NCBI GenBank assembly: GCA_022410635.1
Contig: JAJVDF010000002.1
Span: forward strand, 1,881,812-1,945,811
Source of the DNA: Tretioscincus oriximinensis
Taxonomy: Eukaryota > Chordata > Lepidosauria > Squamata > Gymnophthalmidae
Direction: 5' to 3'
DNA length: 64,000 nt
The position numbers and the translations under genes are program-made. Positions 19,786 through 29,929 of this stretch are shown here, piece after piece. The notes below the pieces were generated by a model. It saw only the letters and a list, made by a program, of their open reading frames with translations. It was not told the DNA's origin and did not search any database. The number at the start of each line of letters is the position of its first letter. Within the stretch, counting starts at the first letter, position 1.

Positions 19786-20607
19786 TTGTAGGTTCCTGTT
19801 CTGGAATGACAATCCAGTGGGAAAGGGCCTATCTTTGACAAGCTGCTGTTTAATGCGGGAGAGAAAGTGATGCTTAAGTACATTCAGAAATATAGTCGGA
19901 AAGTCTCAGAAGCTAAAATTATGTTGCTAGGCAGGAAGNTGTGCCAAAATGTCCAGGTGGAGATGAAATGTATTGCCAAGGAGGGATAAACACTTTCTAA
20001 ACATTGTGAAATATTTCATTCATGGGTTTGCAGTCATACCTTCACTTTAGACCATCTGTGTTGCAATTCAACAGCCACGCCTCTCAATTTTGCTTTCTGT
20101 TTTGTTTCTGAACGAATGCCTTTCTCTTATACCTAAATGCCAAAGAACAGGGTTTAGTCCAGGGAAAAAAATGGAAATGGAAATTGACTGTCAAATCAGA
20201 AAACAAACTGGAGATCATCTAAAGTGGAGATGTGATTGTAGCTGCAAGTTATTATTTTGATTCTGCTTTTGATATTAAAAAACTCAAAGGGGTTTATACT
20301 TGCATTCAGAACAAAATTAGAAGCAGTTAAAATAATAGTGTACAAAACAGTAATTGAACTGAAAAGATGGGAAACATTCAAGATATAGATTTTCAAAAGG
20401 TGTAAAAGATATAAACTTTGAACTATTAATTACTTAGCTAGTTAGTTAGATGGTTGGTCAGTTAATGACATTTGTACCCTAACCTTCACCAGAAGGTGCC
20501 CACAGTGGGTCACAGGTTGCGTAAATAAAAGGTGAAGAAAATATAATCATATATTTAGAATTGCTTAGAAAATCCAAATATTCTGAAGGCACAAATCTGT
20601 ACACCAG
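19786..20607. other. Intergenic; possible short LINE tail near 20480
   Basis: 20473-20530 (TTTGTACCCTAACCTTCACC, CACAGTGGGTCACAGG, AAATAAAAGG) resembles a degenerate LINE 3' end. Otherwise nothing recognised. Confidence 0.4.
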
Positions 20608-20695
20608 CAAGCGTCTGTCTGGGATGGTTTAGTGAACCNTGCACTAGGCAGGAGACCCTGAAGGTCCCTTCCAACTCTACTATGAACATCAATGT
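20608..20695 (+). mobile_element. CR1 3' end
   Basis: GTCTGTCTGGGATGGTTTAG, then GACCCTGAAGGTCCCTTCCA and ACTCTAC. This is the classic CR1 3' terminal region, plus orientation; a sister copy is at 28254-28335. Confidence 0.75.
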
Positions 20696-21107
20696 ACAAC
20701 ACTGGTGAACATGGCTGCACGATTTCTGAAGGCAATAACTGGAAAATGATGCTTTGCTGAGAACAAATGGGATAATGATATACCCGACTGCAAACTCCAG
20801 TAGGACAACAGGATGCATTGCTGAAATGGGTCCCCTGCTCCTGTCATTTGGAACATTCAAAGCCCACCAATGCTGCCTCGCTGCTTTTTGCACTGGCACT
20901 CTCTTGCTCAAGGGGACCATTGGTAATGATAATGCCACCACCAGAGGTTTGCCTTCCAGATCAGTAGGGTGAAGGGGGTATTGTAAAGGACTGGGGATGT
21001 TAAAAACCTCAATTTTGCAGGCCTGTTGGGGGGTGTCATACCCTCAGTGGGAGAGGGGAGAGGGCCTGGATGGAAGTGAGAGTGTGGCTTGGGGAGGGGA
21101 GGGGCAA

Positions 21108-21365
21108 GGGGACTCCAGTCTGGTGCAGTGGTTAAAGTGTTATATGGAAGTGTTATCTGTTATCTTATCTGGAAGTCTTCCAGTTCAATTCCGCACTCTT
21201 CCATAAAAGGCAGCTGGGTGACCTTAGGCTAATCACAGTTCTTCAGAGCTCTCTCCACCTACTTCACAGGTATCTATTGTGAAGTGAAGAACAGAAGATT
21301 ATGTAAGTCCCTTTGATTCCCTTCAGGTTGAGAAAAGCAGGTATAAAAACTGACTCCTCTTCTTT
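21108..21365 (+). mobile_element. tRNA-derived SINE (family B)
   Basis: GGGACTCCAGTCTGGTGCAG starts the head; GGAAGTCTTCCAGTTCAATT, the CCTTAGGCTAATCACAG block, TTCACAGGTATCTATTGTG and TTCAGGTTGAGAAAAGCAGG then TATAAAAACTGACTCCTC follow. A small local duplication (GTTATATGGAAG/GTTATCTGTTATCTTATCTGG) occurs in the head. Confidence 0.8.
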
Positions 21366-21394
21366 TGTGGTTGCCACCTTTGATAACTCTAACG

Positions 21395-21700
21395 AAGAAG
21401 CGTGTTTGGATGAAATCATTTTGTTCAAATACTGCCAAGTAAACACAAAACGAAGGTGCACCTGAAAAAGGAAACGTGTCCACGGAAGCTCAGGTAACGA
21501 GATCCGGCTTTCTCGCTAACCAACATTACCCAGAGGCCTCTCTTTGGTAGCCTAGTTCCAGCTATATATATTTGATATTAATAATATATTTTATTTCTAA
21601 TATGTCCCAGGGGGAAATCCCCAACACTCAGGCCACCTGCCTTTCTCCTGATGGTCTCCAAGTGCTACAAGCCCCCTTGCTGGGCACGAAATGAATGTAA
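21395..21700 (+). mobile_element. Penelope-like element 3' remnants
   Basis: CACCTGAAAAAGGAAACGTG with GTCCACGGAAGCTCAGGTAA, and GATGGTCTCCAAGTGCTACA with AGCCCCCTTGCTGG, match the family's 3' end (compare 58960-59080), broken by unrelated A/T-rich sequence at 21540-21640. Confidence 0.5.
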
Positions 21701-22600
21701 TAATCATGGCTAATCTGAGTCCCCAAGGCTTCTACTGGAGTTCAGCTGCAATGAACTCTTGTGGTGCTTTGCTGTGCATATATGCCAACGTTTCTTTTAA
21801 CTGCAGCATGTTCTATACCTAAAGATTTTCTATCATTGGCCTCCTACCTACCCACCCACCTACCCACTTAAGCATTTACTACCACACACTGTTTTTTACA
21901 TAACGCTTCTCTTATAATGTTTTATTACATAGCAGAGTGGATGTAATTTGAAACAATAAAAAACCACAATTCTTTTCTTCTGAATTCTTGAAGCCTTGGG
22001 AAGTTTTTACTTCTGGCCCACTTTTTTATTTCATGAAAAACAATTCCTTTGATTCCCATTTGTTATTAGGAATTCAAGTGTNTGGGCTGAAGCCTTTGTC
22101 AGCTCCAAACTGGACTCCAGGAAGCTTGAGTAACAAAAGCCGGCAGGCGTCAGGCCAGGGCCTAGTTTAGGTGATTGTTTCCAATGCATGTCCTCCCTTA
22201 CAAGCTGACTCACTGCGGAGCTTCTAAATGTATTTAGTAGAAACAGGGAGACAGAAAGGAAAGTTTATCCTGGTATTGTGCAAATTACGGTTATCCTGGC
22301 ATTGTGCAAAACAAAATGAATGTCTTACACTAACCAGTTTTTGATGTAAAGGGAAGCGATTGTGTCTGTTCTGGGGTAGCAAAAACAAAACAAACAGAGG
22401 TTTGGAGAGNGAAACCTTCCAAGCAGCTAATTACTCCCTGCACTTAAGCAGTGTAAATGGCAAGACTGAACTCTGAACCCTGCAACAGGAAAAACCCAAT
22501 AAGGCTCCAGCAATGGCTTGCTGGAATTTGCAAACTGCACACAAAAACCAGCCTAACATAGTTAAAGGCCATAGTTTTGCCTTAAACAAACAGTCTGTGN
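21701..22600. other. Intergenic, no gene recognised
   Basis: Short frames only. TACCTACCCACCCACC simple run near 21845. Confidence 0.45.
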
Positions 22601-22705
22601 TCCTGTCCGCACCGAGCCTTGTTCTGGGCTGTAATCTCACCTGTCACCTACATGCTAGGGTAGACTATGGCAGACCCTGAGATATAATCCAGAATAAGGG
22701 ACATC
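22601..22705. mobile_element. GGCCCTGTCCCC foldback MITE, diverged copy
   Basis: TCCTGTCCGCACCGAGCCTT and GTTCTGGGCTGTAATCTCAC form one arm; GTAGACTATGGCAGACCCTG and GATATAATCCAGAATAAGG the other. The order and spacing follow the complete copy at 45343-45522 with an internal deletion. Confidence 0.6.
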
Positions 22706-23378
22706 GTGAAGTGTCCACATACTCCTGCTTCATTCACGGTACATATGCTGAGTAGGTATGACATCTCAAAGTACGGCAATAACCTGGATTCAGAGCAGTG
22801 CAATCTCCACCGAGTGCCGTGTTCTCCTACACATCTTCACAGGCACACCTGAAGAGAAAATACCTGTGCAAATGTTGTGTACTTTCTTCCGGTTACTGCC
22901 TACTGATGAAACACCTTGAGTGTACGCATCAGCACACAGGAAAGCAGACACTTTCCTTGTACTGTATGTTCCTTAGCAGGCACCTTGGAGGACATTTGCC
23001 CCAGATTATGGCTCAAATTGGCAATTTACTACAGCTGTCTGGAGGCAGCCTCACCCTGCACTTTCTCCCTTCCATGTAGCCCCTGTCTCTGAGGAAGGGA
23101 ATCTTCTTAGCATGCTATGGGTAAGTTCCAGGTTCAAACTCCAGCAACTTCCTAAAAGAAANAAATGAACTGTTGCCAAAAAAGCGTATCTGGCTGCATT
23201 CATGGAGTGAACAGGAATGAAACTAGCTTGATAAATGCTCTTACTTTAAAAAAAACTCTTTTTAGCTAATAAATGCAACGAGCCAGAAATTAGTACTGAG
23301 TTCGTTGTTTGCAGCGTTAGCTAATCCTCCCTGCTTTGCATCCATTGCAAATTTCAAATCTAACTTTAATCTTTTCTT
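22706..23378. other. Intergenic, no gene recognised
   Basis: The 93-codon plus-strand frame at 22798-23079 has two CxxC-like spacings but no zinc-finger pattern. I do not call it a gene. Confidence 0.5.
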
Positions 23379-23693
23379 AAGAAGAAGAAGAAGAAGAACT
23401 TGGTTCTTATACCCCACTTTTCTCACCTTTCAAAGGGACTCAAAGCGGCTTACAAGGATATATTTTGCCCGAAGGCTCACATTCTATCTTCCCCACCAGG
23501 CTCCGGTGGTTCCCATGTATCCACTTGCAGTCAGTTGCAATTTCTTGCACTTCATGCTTTCGAATAGCTGGGTTGGCTAGAGCTACAGGCTAGTGGAAGG
23601 TGCTCACCCCTCCCCACGTCCCACACAGGGCTTCGAAACCCCATCCCCCAGGCGAGAGACGAATTCCTAAGCAACTGAGCTATCCGTGCCTGT
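23379..23693 (-). mobile_element. tRNA-derived SINE (family A), most complete copy
   Basis: On the minus strand it starts AGGCACGGATAGCTCAGTTG, a tRNA-like A box, then has GGGGTTTCGAAGCCC, a good B box (GGTTCGAANCC-like). The body follows, and the tail is AAAGTGGGGTATAAGAACCA then AGTTC(TTC)n. Promoter boxes are intact enough to define the family as tRNA-derived. Confidence 0.85.
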
Positions 23694-24139
23694 TTTAAGC
23701 TATATGAGGCATTTACAAATTTCCTGACAAACACAAGGCTGAGGAAAAACTTTGTTTCATCCATTCAAGGGCTCTTTCCAGGCCAACATACTAACAATGG
23801 ACCTTTATATCCACCAAATTTGATTGGTCAGTTCAAGATCTTGGTAGGCCTTGTGAACCTCACAGAATTCCAGTGCCAACCACCAAAATCAACTCCAGAT
23901 GATGTGACCAATGATAGTGGCCTAACATGGGGCTCTGGGGATCAGTTAAGTACCCTGAGGAGCCAGTAGGAATGACGACAGGGCTTCCCAAGTTTTGCTT
24001 ACAGCACCAACATTTCTCTGCTGGTCAAAGTCTTCTGTCCAAGTAAAAACAAGATCTGACCTTGCTGGCCTGCTGGGATCAAAGTCAGGCAACCTATGAG
24101 TAGCAAGGCAACCTTCAAGCAGTTAGTTTTCCTGACCCT
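23694..24139. other. Intergenic, no gene recognised
   Basis: No gene, RNA or classifiable repeat seen. Confidence 0.45.
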
Positions 24140-24358
24140 ACACAAGGAATTGTTTGTTTATTATTTATANTTATACCCTGCCCGAAGCTCTCAGGGCAGA
24201 AAAGCAAATGGATGGCACACATACCTTTTGTTACTCTCTCCACAACAGATGCACTAGGAAATAGGTGGGGCTGAGAGAGTTTTAAAGACCTGTGATTGGC
24301 CCAAGATCACCCAGCTGGCTTTACCCAGCACTCTAATCATTACACCAAACTGGCTCCC
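24140..24358 (-). mobile_element. tRNA-derived SINE (family B), L2-type tail
   Basis: Tail TTATACCCTGCCCGAAGCTC then TCAGGGCAG; body GGTGGGGCTGAGAGAGTTTT; head ACTCTAATCATTACACCAAA then CTGGCTC. Part of the body before the head is deleted. Confidence 0.75.
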
Positions 24359-24544
24359 TTAAGATGGTGTTCAACTCGATCTAATTTACAGCATTTAGAT
24401 CCCGCAAGAGTATCTAACCCAAGCCCTAAATAGCTACTACTGTCAACGTCATTTCCACGATGAAGCTAGATTACCAGATAAATCTTGAGGGTTCCAACAT
24501 AAAATCCATGGATAGAGCTTTGGAGCTTTAATGGCTATAGAAAA

Positions 24545-25335
24545 CAAGACACAAGAACACAAGAGGAGTCCTGATGAATCGGGCCACAGCCCATCTAGCA
24601 TTCTGACTCACACAGTGGCCCACCAAATGCACCTGGGCAGTCTGAGATTGAAGAAGGCGGAATCTTCACCTGTTTTATTTATTTATTGGTACTTGTATCC
24701 CGCCCTATGCCTGAAGATCTCAGGGCAGCCAACCATAGGGTGGCACACATAGCTTTTGTTGCTTTCTCCACAACAGACACCCTGTGGAGTAGGTGGGGCT
24801 GAGAGAGTTCAAAGAATTGTGACTGGCCCAAGGTCACCCAGCTGGCTTTCGTGGAGGAGTGGGGAATCGAACCAGGAGACTACCAGGTACGAGTCCAACA
24901 CTCAACCACTACACCAAACTGGCTCTCAAACTGGTTTTCAATTCCCTGCAAACGGTACTTCAGGAATCCTGCCTGTTGCCCCATCCCGGAGGGAGTATCA
25001 AAAGTTCCATCTTAGTAGCTATTTATACCTTTGGCTTCCATGAACTTGTCTAATTCTGCCTTAAAGCTATCCAGGTTGCTAGCTGCCACCACCTCTTCTG
25101 GAAGTAAATTCCACAGATCAACGACCCCCCCTGGGTGAAAAAGTACCATCCTTTGTCCGTCCTCACCCTTCTGCCCATCAGTTTCAAAATATTTTTCCTC
25201 TATTCACCTTGTCCACCCCCCTGCATGATTTTATACACTTCAATCAGGACCTCACAAATGCCATCTTTCAAGGCTGAAGAGGCCCAGACGTTGCAGCTGG
25301 ATTTCATAAGGGAGATGCTCTAGTTCCACAATATC
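24545..25335 (-). mobile_element. CR1-like LINE 3' region split by a SINE
   Basis: 24545-24672 is the terminal UTR (GAGTCCTGATGAATCGGGCC and CCCATCTAGCATTCTGACTC). 24931-25335 carries the upstream UTR and the ORF2 end (words for LPEEVV, RKEFFT-like and LFSLE on the minus strand, with frameshifts). The two pieces are contiguous in other copies of this family and are separated here by a family-B SINE at 24673-24930. Confidence 0.75.
24673..24930 (-). mobile_element. tRNA-derived SINE (family B) inserted in CR1-like LINE
   Basis: Full-length minus-strand copy: (TTTAT)n, GTATCCCGCCCTATGCCTGA then AGATCTCAGGGC (L2-type tail); AGACACCCTGTGGAGTAGGT; GGGAATCGAACCAGGAGACT; CACTACACCAAACTGGCTCT. The flanks CCTGTTTT and CTGGTTTT may be a short target-site duplication. 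Confidence 0.85.
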
Positions 25336-25344
25336 CTTTTTGAG

Positions 25345-25640
25345 ATGTGGTAATAAAATAAAATAAAATAAAATCCTTTGTCTGTCCTAACTCTTATGCT
25401 CATGAGGCTCACAGGGTGCAACCTGGTTATCGTGTGGTGTAACAGAGAAAATCATCTTACACCACTTTCCACTCTCTTCATAACAGACACCGTGTGAAAT
25501 TAATGGGGCTGAGAGAGCTCTGAAGAACTGTGACTTACCCAAGGTCACCTAGCTGGCTTTTTGTGGCAGAGTGCAGAATGGAACCAGGAGACTCCCAGAT
25601 AAGATTCTGGTGCTCTCACCACTGCACCTTGTTTTGCGCA
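25345..25640 (-). mobile_element. tRNA-derived SINE (family B)
   Basis: (AAAAT)n at 25352-25375, then TAACAGACACCGTGTGAAAT, CTGTGACTTACCCAAGGTCA, ATGGAACCAGGAGACTCCC and TCACCACTGCACC. The tail side contains about 80 bases not seen in other copies. Confidence 0.7.
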
Positions 25641-25994
25641 GGGAAAAGAAAGGGTTAAAGAAAGGGGGGGGGGGAAAGCAGCAAGATCTTCAACCCAGGA
25701 GAAGAGATGCTGGAAAGGAAGTTTGGCAGTTGGAAAAGGGGGTGGGGCTTATCCCCAAAGGGCGTTCCCATTCCCACGTCCCTNCCCCCGCTCTCGCCGT
25801 GGCNCCTCCCCCTGCCTTGTGGGTCTGCGCGTGTCCAGCTCCCCACGCGCCCGTCCTCCCCCCACCCCCCACCCCCCGCCTCTGCCTGCGCGAGCGGCCC
25901 GAGAGGGCAACCAGGCGCGCGGCGCTTTGCCTCCCGCTGACGCAAACAATCGCGGCGGACCGAGCCAGCGGCAGACGGACTGTCCTCCCGGCGC

Positions 25995-26034
25995 AGCCAA
26001 TGGGAAGTTGGGGGAGCCCTGAGCGCGGACCAAT
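25995..26034 (+). promoter_or_regulatory. Two CCAAT boxes (NF-Y type)
   Basis: AGCCAATGGG at 25995-26004 and GACCAATCACGAG at 26028-26040, 33 bases apart, both on the + strand. Paired CCAAT boxes 100-150 bases upstream of the start site are typical NF-Y sites; the TATA-like box follows about 90 bases on. Confidence 0.75.
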
Positions 26035-26120
26035 CACGAGGCTCTGGACAGTTCCCTAGTCCTGACCGGCCTTTCTGCCCCCCCACGAGACTGGCTGCGA
26101 AGGAGGAGGAGGAGGAGGAG

Positions 26121-26130
26121 GGGATAAAAG
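26121..26130 (+). promoter_or_regulatory. TATA-like box
   Basis: GGGATAAAAG lies just after a GGA-repeat run and before CGCCTGGCGG. If used, transcription would start about 26150-26155, at the beginning of the predicted 5' exon. Confidence 0.6.
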
Positions 26131-26151
26131 CGCCTGGCGGCGAGCGGCCGG

Positions 26152-26371
26152 GGTTTGTCGGCAGCAGACAGGCGGCGCCGCGCTGGCTGGAGGGGCTCCG
26201 GGCACAGAGCGGCGGCGCAGCNGCGGCGGCGGCGGCGGCGCAGAGGGCGGCGAGGAGCGCAGGGTCGCGCGTGCTTGTGCGTGTCGTGTGCGTGGCTGCA
26301 GCCCAGCAGCGGCAGAGGGCGGGGAGCGAAGGAAGCAGCCGCTGGCCCGCAGGGGAAACTCATTCATTGCC

Positions 26372-26412
<41 letters not shown>

Positions 26413-26483
26413 AAGAGGCGCCGGCAGGACCCAAGTCGGAGGGCGGCAGGCGGGCAGGGGAGCGACGGAGGGGCCGCGTAAAG
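26152..26483 (+). other. ANKRD9: ANKRD9 5' non-coding exon (predicted)
   Basis: The exon ends in a strong donor, AAG|GTAAGA, at 26483/26484. It has no ATG in about 330 bases, and contains (CGG)n at about 26222-26240 and (CTG)12 at 26376-26411. The start is inferred from the TATA-like box and is uncertain. It would join the acceptor at 36330, leaving a 9.85-kb intron. Human ANKRD9 also has upstream non-coding exon sequence, which makes this arrangement reasonable. No cDNA evidence is available. Confidence 0.65.
26376..26411. repeat. (CTG)12 trinucleotide repeat in 5' exon
   Basis: Twelve uninterrupted CTG units inside the predicted ANKRD9 5' UTR exon. A CGG/GCG run lies about 140 bases upstream. 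Confidence 0.9.
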
Positions 26484-26596
26484 GTAAGACGGAGCCGCCT
26501 GGGCTCCTGCGCGCTGGGTCGATCCCTTGCGGGTCCCCCCCAGGGCTGGAAATCTCCCTCCCGCCCCCGCAGGCGACCGCTGGCAGCCTGGGCGCG

Positions 26597-26729
26597 NNNN
26601 NNNNNNNNNNNNNNNNNNNNNNNNNNNNNNNNNNNNNNNNNNNNNNNNNNNNNNNNNNNNNNNNNNNNNNNNNNNNNNNNNNNNNNNNNNNNNNNNNNNN
26701 NNNNNNNNNNNNNNNNNNNNNNNNNNNNN
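26597..26729. other. Assembly gap (133 N)
   Basis: Run of N in the GC-rich start of intron 1. The gap is flanked by GGGCGCG and by A followed by G10, which explains assembly failure. The gap length may be estimated, not measured. Confidence 0.95.
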
Positions 26730-26990
26730 AGGGGGGGGGGTGGAAGGAGAAGGCGATGGAGATGATCGTGGAAGATCCAGAGAAGATCAAGAACGGAAAT
26801 CTCGTCTCTGGGCAGCCCCACAGGGCGCGCGCGCGCGCGTGTGGTTTGAATGCTGCCCGGGAAGGTCACCGGGTGAACTTCCCTGTAGAACTACAAGACC
26901 TGAAGGGGCAGAAGAAGCCACAGGATCGGGGCCCAGAAGGAGGACTCAAGGGCGAAAGCCAGGGAAGGTGAAGGTTGTATACAGGGGGAA

Positions 26991-27607
26991 CTTGGGGGCT
27001 TTCTGGAGGCCCCCTAGACCGTGGGGCCCTTTCAGCTGATTCTCCTTCAACTGCAGCCCCAATGGGAGGGGAAGCAAAATGTATCCAGAAACAGCCTGAA
27101 GGCTGCAGAGTTAGAGATCCTATAAGGGTTGCGGCTGTAAGAGAGGAAGGTCTGCCAGACGAGGACGAAGGTGGCCTGAAATGTGGCAAGATGCTGCCCA
27201 GGCCTCTGGGTACTTGGAGAAGAAGTGCCTTGAAAGAAGGCAGCGGGGGGGGGGGGAGCCCTGCCCACAGCAGGTCTGCTGAATCAGAGCGCTGCTTTCC
27301 TAGGAGAGGCTCAACCCCCTGCCTGTGCCTGGAGAGGAATGCGGCTGAGTTGGAGCCCTGGTGAGGTGAGGACAACTGGCAGAACTGACGCTGAGGGCAG
27401 ATCACATGGAGGCTTTTTATTTTGCATGGATCCACTCCAACATCACTCCTAATTTTCATTGTGAACAAGGCTCTGGTCTCTGATCTGCCAGTAGACTGCT
27501 CCCTCTTAGGCTGCCTTGCCCAAGGGTTTCAGCCTAGGCATTCCCAAGTCAGCAAAAGTGCTTTCAACTATACTGAGGAAGGGAAGAAGGGGGGGAATTA
27601 GTTAAGA
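26991..27607. other. ANKRD9 intron 1, no feature recognised
   Basis: Moderately GC-rich sequence trailing off from the CpG island, with a G10 tract at 27246-27256. Open frames reflect composition, not coding. Confidence 0.5.
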
Positions 27608-28010
27608 GCAATAAGAACGTAAGAGGAGCCCTGCTGAATGGGGCCGGAGGCCATCTAGTCCAGTCTTCTGTCTCACACCAGTGGCCCACAAATTGCACCT
27701 GGACAGTCTGAAGCAGCAGAAGGCGAAATCTTCACCTGTCCTCAACTTCCTGCAAATGGTACTTCAAGAATCCTGCCTCTCTTGTTCTCTCCCGGAGGCA
27801 GCGTCAAAAGATCCATTCATACCTTGGCTTCCATGGACTTGTTTAATCCTGTCTTGAAGTTATTCAGGCCACTAGCTACCAGCATCTCTTCTGGAAATAA
27901 ATTCCACAGACCAATGACCCTCTGGGCAAAAAAAANATCCTTTAACTCTTCTGCCCATCAGTTTCAAGGATTAGTTTAATTTTATTTGGACCTATTAAAT
28001 CAGGGTTGAC
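27608..28010 (-). mobile_element. CR1-like LINE 3' region
   Basis: AAGAACGTAAGAGGAGCCCT with CCATCTAGTCCAGTCTTCTG is the 3' terminus; 27800-27960 encodes (minus strand) the NLFPEEMLVAS- and SF-like block and ends near the FFAQRV word. Confidence 0.8.
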
Positions 28011-28059
28011 ATCTGGTCATATCCTAGCAGCTTTCTTCAGAGATACTTGGGAAGTCTCT

Positions 28060-28140
28060 GTGTTAATCTAGATCAGAATTTCAGACAAAGGAATCTCGTA
28101 GCACCTTGGAGACTTAACAAGAAAAGGTTTGGTAGCATGG
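28060..28140 (-). mobile_element. Penelope-like element 3' end
   Basis: GTGTTAATCTAGATCAGAAT then GGAATCTCGTAGCACCTTGG and AGACTTAACAAGAAAAGG, the reverse complement of the 3' terminus in 58960-59085. Confidence 0.65.
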
Positions 28141-28253
28141 GCTTCATAGTATTTCCAGACTCAGTTGTAGTTTTCCATGATACTTGTATGGATGTGTAAT
28201 TAAGAATAGATAGAATATTTAAAGTTCATAGACCAACAATTACAAATTGTCTT

Positions 28254-28340
28254 CTGTCTGGGATGGTTTCGTGAATCCTGCATTGAGCGCTGGACCCAAT
28301 GACCCTGGAGGTCCCTTCCAACTCTACGATTCTATGATTC
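28254..28340 (+). mobile_element. CR1 3' end
   Basis: TGTCTGGGATGGTTTCGTGA, then CCCTGGAGGTCCCTTCCAAC and TCTACGATTCTATGATTC, ending in the canonical repeated ATTCTATG tail. Confidence 0.85.
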
Positions 28341-28477
28341 AAATAAGGTTGCAAATAAGAGTACATAAACGAAGGTAGTTAAAATGCAATTCAGATACAC
28401 TTATTTCAAGATGTAGCCTTAGTTTTCAAGATGTACACTTTACAAGGTTACAGTCTATAAAAGCTCCTGTTGCCAAT

Positions 28478-28530
28478 CTTTTTCTTGTTGGTCTTTAAGG
28501 TGCTGCAAGACTTCCTTGCGTGGGAGATAC
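28478..28530 (+). mobile_element. Penelope-like element 3' scrap
   Basis: TTTTTCTTGTTGGTCTTTAA then GGTGCTGCAAGACTTCCTTG matches the terminal block of the family. Confidence 0.55.
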
Positions 28531-28691
28531 AGAAGTGCCTGGTCACATAAGTAATTTTAAACCATGTTTAGTCCTGGAGAACTGAACTTAAAGCGATGGG
28601 AGAAAAATCTAATTCAGTCCAGTTCTTCAGAATTGAAGACTATTTAAAAAGCACATTGTGACCAGCCCCAAAATGGACCCTTACCTTTTTC

Positions 28692-29100
28692 TAGAAAGAA
28701 CATAAGAGCCATACTGGATCAGGCCAGAGCCCATCTAGTCCAGCATTCTGCCTCACACCTCTGTGTGAGACAGAATGCACCTGGGCAGTCTGAATAGAGG
28801 AAAGCAAAATATGCACCTGTTCATGACTCCCTGTAAATAGCATTTCAGGAGCGCTACCTGTTGTTCCATCCCAGAGGCAGCATACAAACATCCATCCTAG
28901 TATCCTTTTATCCCCTTGGTGTCCATAAACCTGTCTAATCCTGTCTTGAAGCTATCCAAGCTGTTAGCTACCATCACCTCTTCTGGAAGTAAATTCCACA
29001 GGCCAATGACCCTCTGGGCGAAAAAATACTTTCCTTTGTCTGTTCTCACTTTTCTGCTCACCAGTTTCAAGGAGTGCCCCTCTGTCCACTTTCATTGGAT
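28692..29100 (-). mobile_element. CR1-like LINE 3' region
   Basis: Starts (3' end) with ATAAGAGCCATACTGGATCA and GGCCAGAGCCCATCTAGTCC. The minus strand at 28950-29095 reads RQRKVFFRPEGHWPVEFTSR, an FFTQRVIGLWN-type block with a frameshift. Confidence 0.8.
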
Positions 29101-29324
29101 ATTTGATTAGGAAAAGAAGACACTCCTGAGCTCTGTTCAGGGAATGCAAGCAGGGGTAATACTTTTGAAAAGCTGTGCCTCTGCCTTTATTAATTGGCAT
29201 TCTCCAAGGTCCCATTGGGGGAAATATTCAATGCAAAGAAATTCCTGTATTGTGCTAACCAGGACAAAAGGGCAAAGAGAAGATGAGGGGGTGGCTGGAT
29301 AGACATTTAAAACTTGAATAAAAT

Positions 29325-29412
29325 CAGAACTGGGGGATGAAATTGCTTTATAGATTTGACAGCTTTGACTCTGAGCTACCAAATCTATAAAGCAATTTCA
29401 TCGCCAATTCTG
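29325..29412. repeat. Near-perfect hairpin, 33-nt arms
   Basis: Left arm 29325-29358 and right arm 29380-29412 are inverted copies (GATGAAATTGCTTTATAGAT as the shared core) with a 21-base loop. Only about three mismatches are seen. No wider element recognised. Confidence 0.8.
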
Positions 29413-29524
29413 ATGTTGTGCAACAATAAATCCAAAAATACGAAACTGATATTTTAAAAACAGTATCTGAAGGCTGGGAAGGTTAGCTGCATCTTCAAAG
29501 ATTTTCTTAAAGAATAGGCGATGG

Positions 29525-29922
29525 GGGTAGGGTTGCCAACTTGCCTCCAGCGGAGCAAAAACGCTTGCGTTTGTGAGAGGAGAACAGAGCTGCCCTCCTG
29601 TCACAAACCCAGGCGTTTTTCCTCTGCAGGAGGCGAGTTGGCGCGCTTTGCCTGACAGCAGGTGCAAAACCCCACCTCCAGCAGAGGAGCAGCTACGGCA
29701 CGCTCTGAGGTTCTTTCCAGGACCCCGGAAAGCGTTGCTCGGGCTGCAGCCATCAGCTCTGGTGGCTCCTTTGCCTTTAAAATCCTCCATTTTTATGTTC
29801 CCTGATGCAGCATCTGGGAATGTAAAAATCCGGGATTTTATCTTAAAACCCGGAGGGGACTATATTTTAACCCCCAAACCGGGATTGTCCCACCTTCCCG
29901 AGACGTATGGCAACTCTAGATG
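29525..29922. mobile_element. Non-autonomous DNA transposon (copy 2)
   Basis: TAGGGTTGCCAACTTGCCTC at the left and GACGTATGGCAACTCTAG at the right give the same TIR as 14708-15322. The shared interior includes GGCGTTTTTCCTCTGC, GGACCCCGGAAAGCGTTGCT and AAACCCGGAGGGGACTATAT. The left part of copy 1 is absent. Confidence 0.7.
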
Positions 29923-29929
29923 GGGGAGA

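Larger units (their letters stand above)
25770..26990. promoter_or_regulatory. CpG island of ANKRD9
   Basis: A G+C-rich block with dense CpG stands out from the A/T-rich surroundings. It holds GC boxes, two CCAAT boxes, a TATA-like box, the 5' exon and the start of intron 1. It contains an N gap at 26597-26729. It is the only unambiguous CpG-island promoter in the window. The assignment to ANKRD9 rests on a + strand splice donor at 26484 and the next + strand acceptor with a gene at 36330; no transcript is available here. Confidence 0.85.

Noticed and set aside
23640..23693. Possible tRNA gene on the minus strand (GGCACGGATAGCTCAGTTG)
   Set aside because: It is the head of a family-A SINE; the acceptor stem does not pair and the SINE body follows.
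26034..27468. Long open frames on both strands across the CpG island (up to 244 codons)
   Set aside because: They are produced by low stop density in GC-rich DNA and by reading through the N gap. Frames on both strands are equally long, and none shows a domain.
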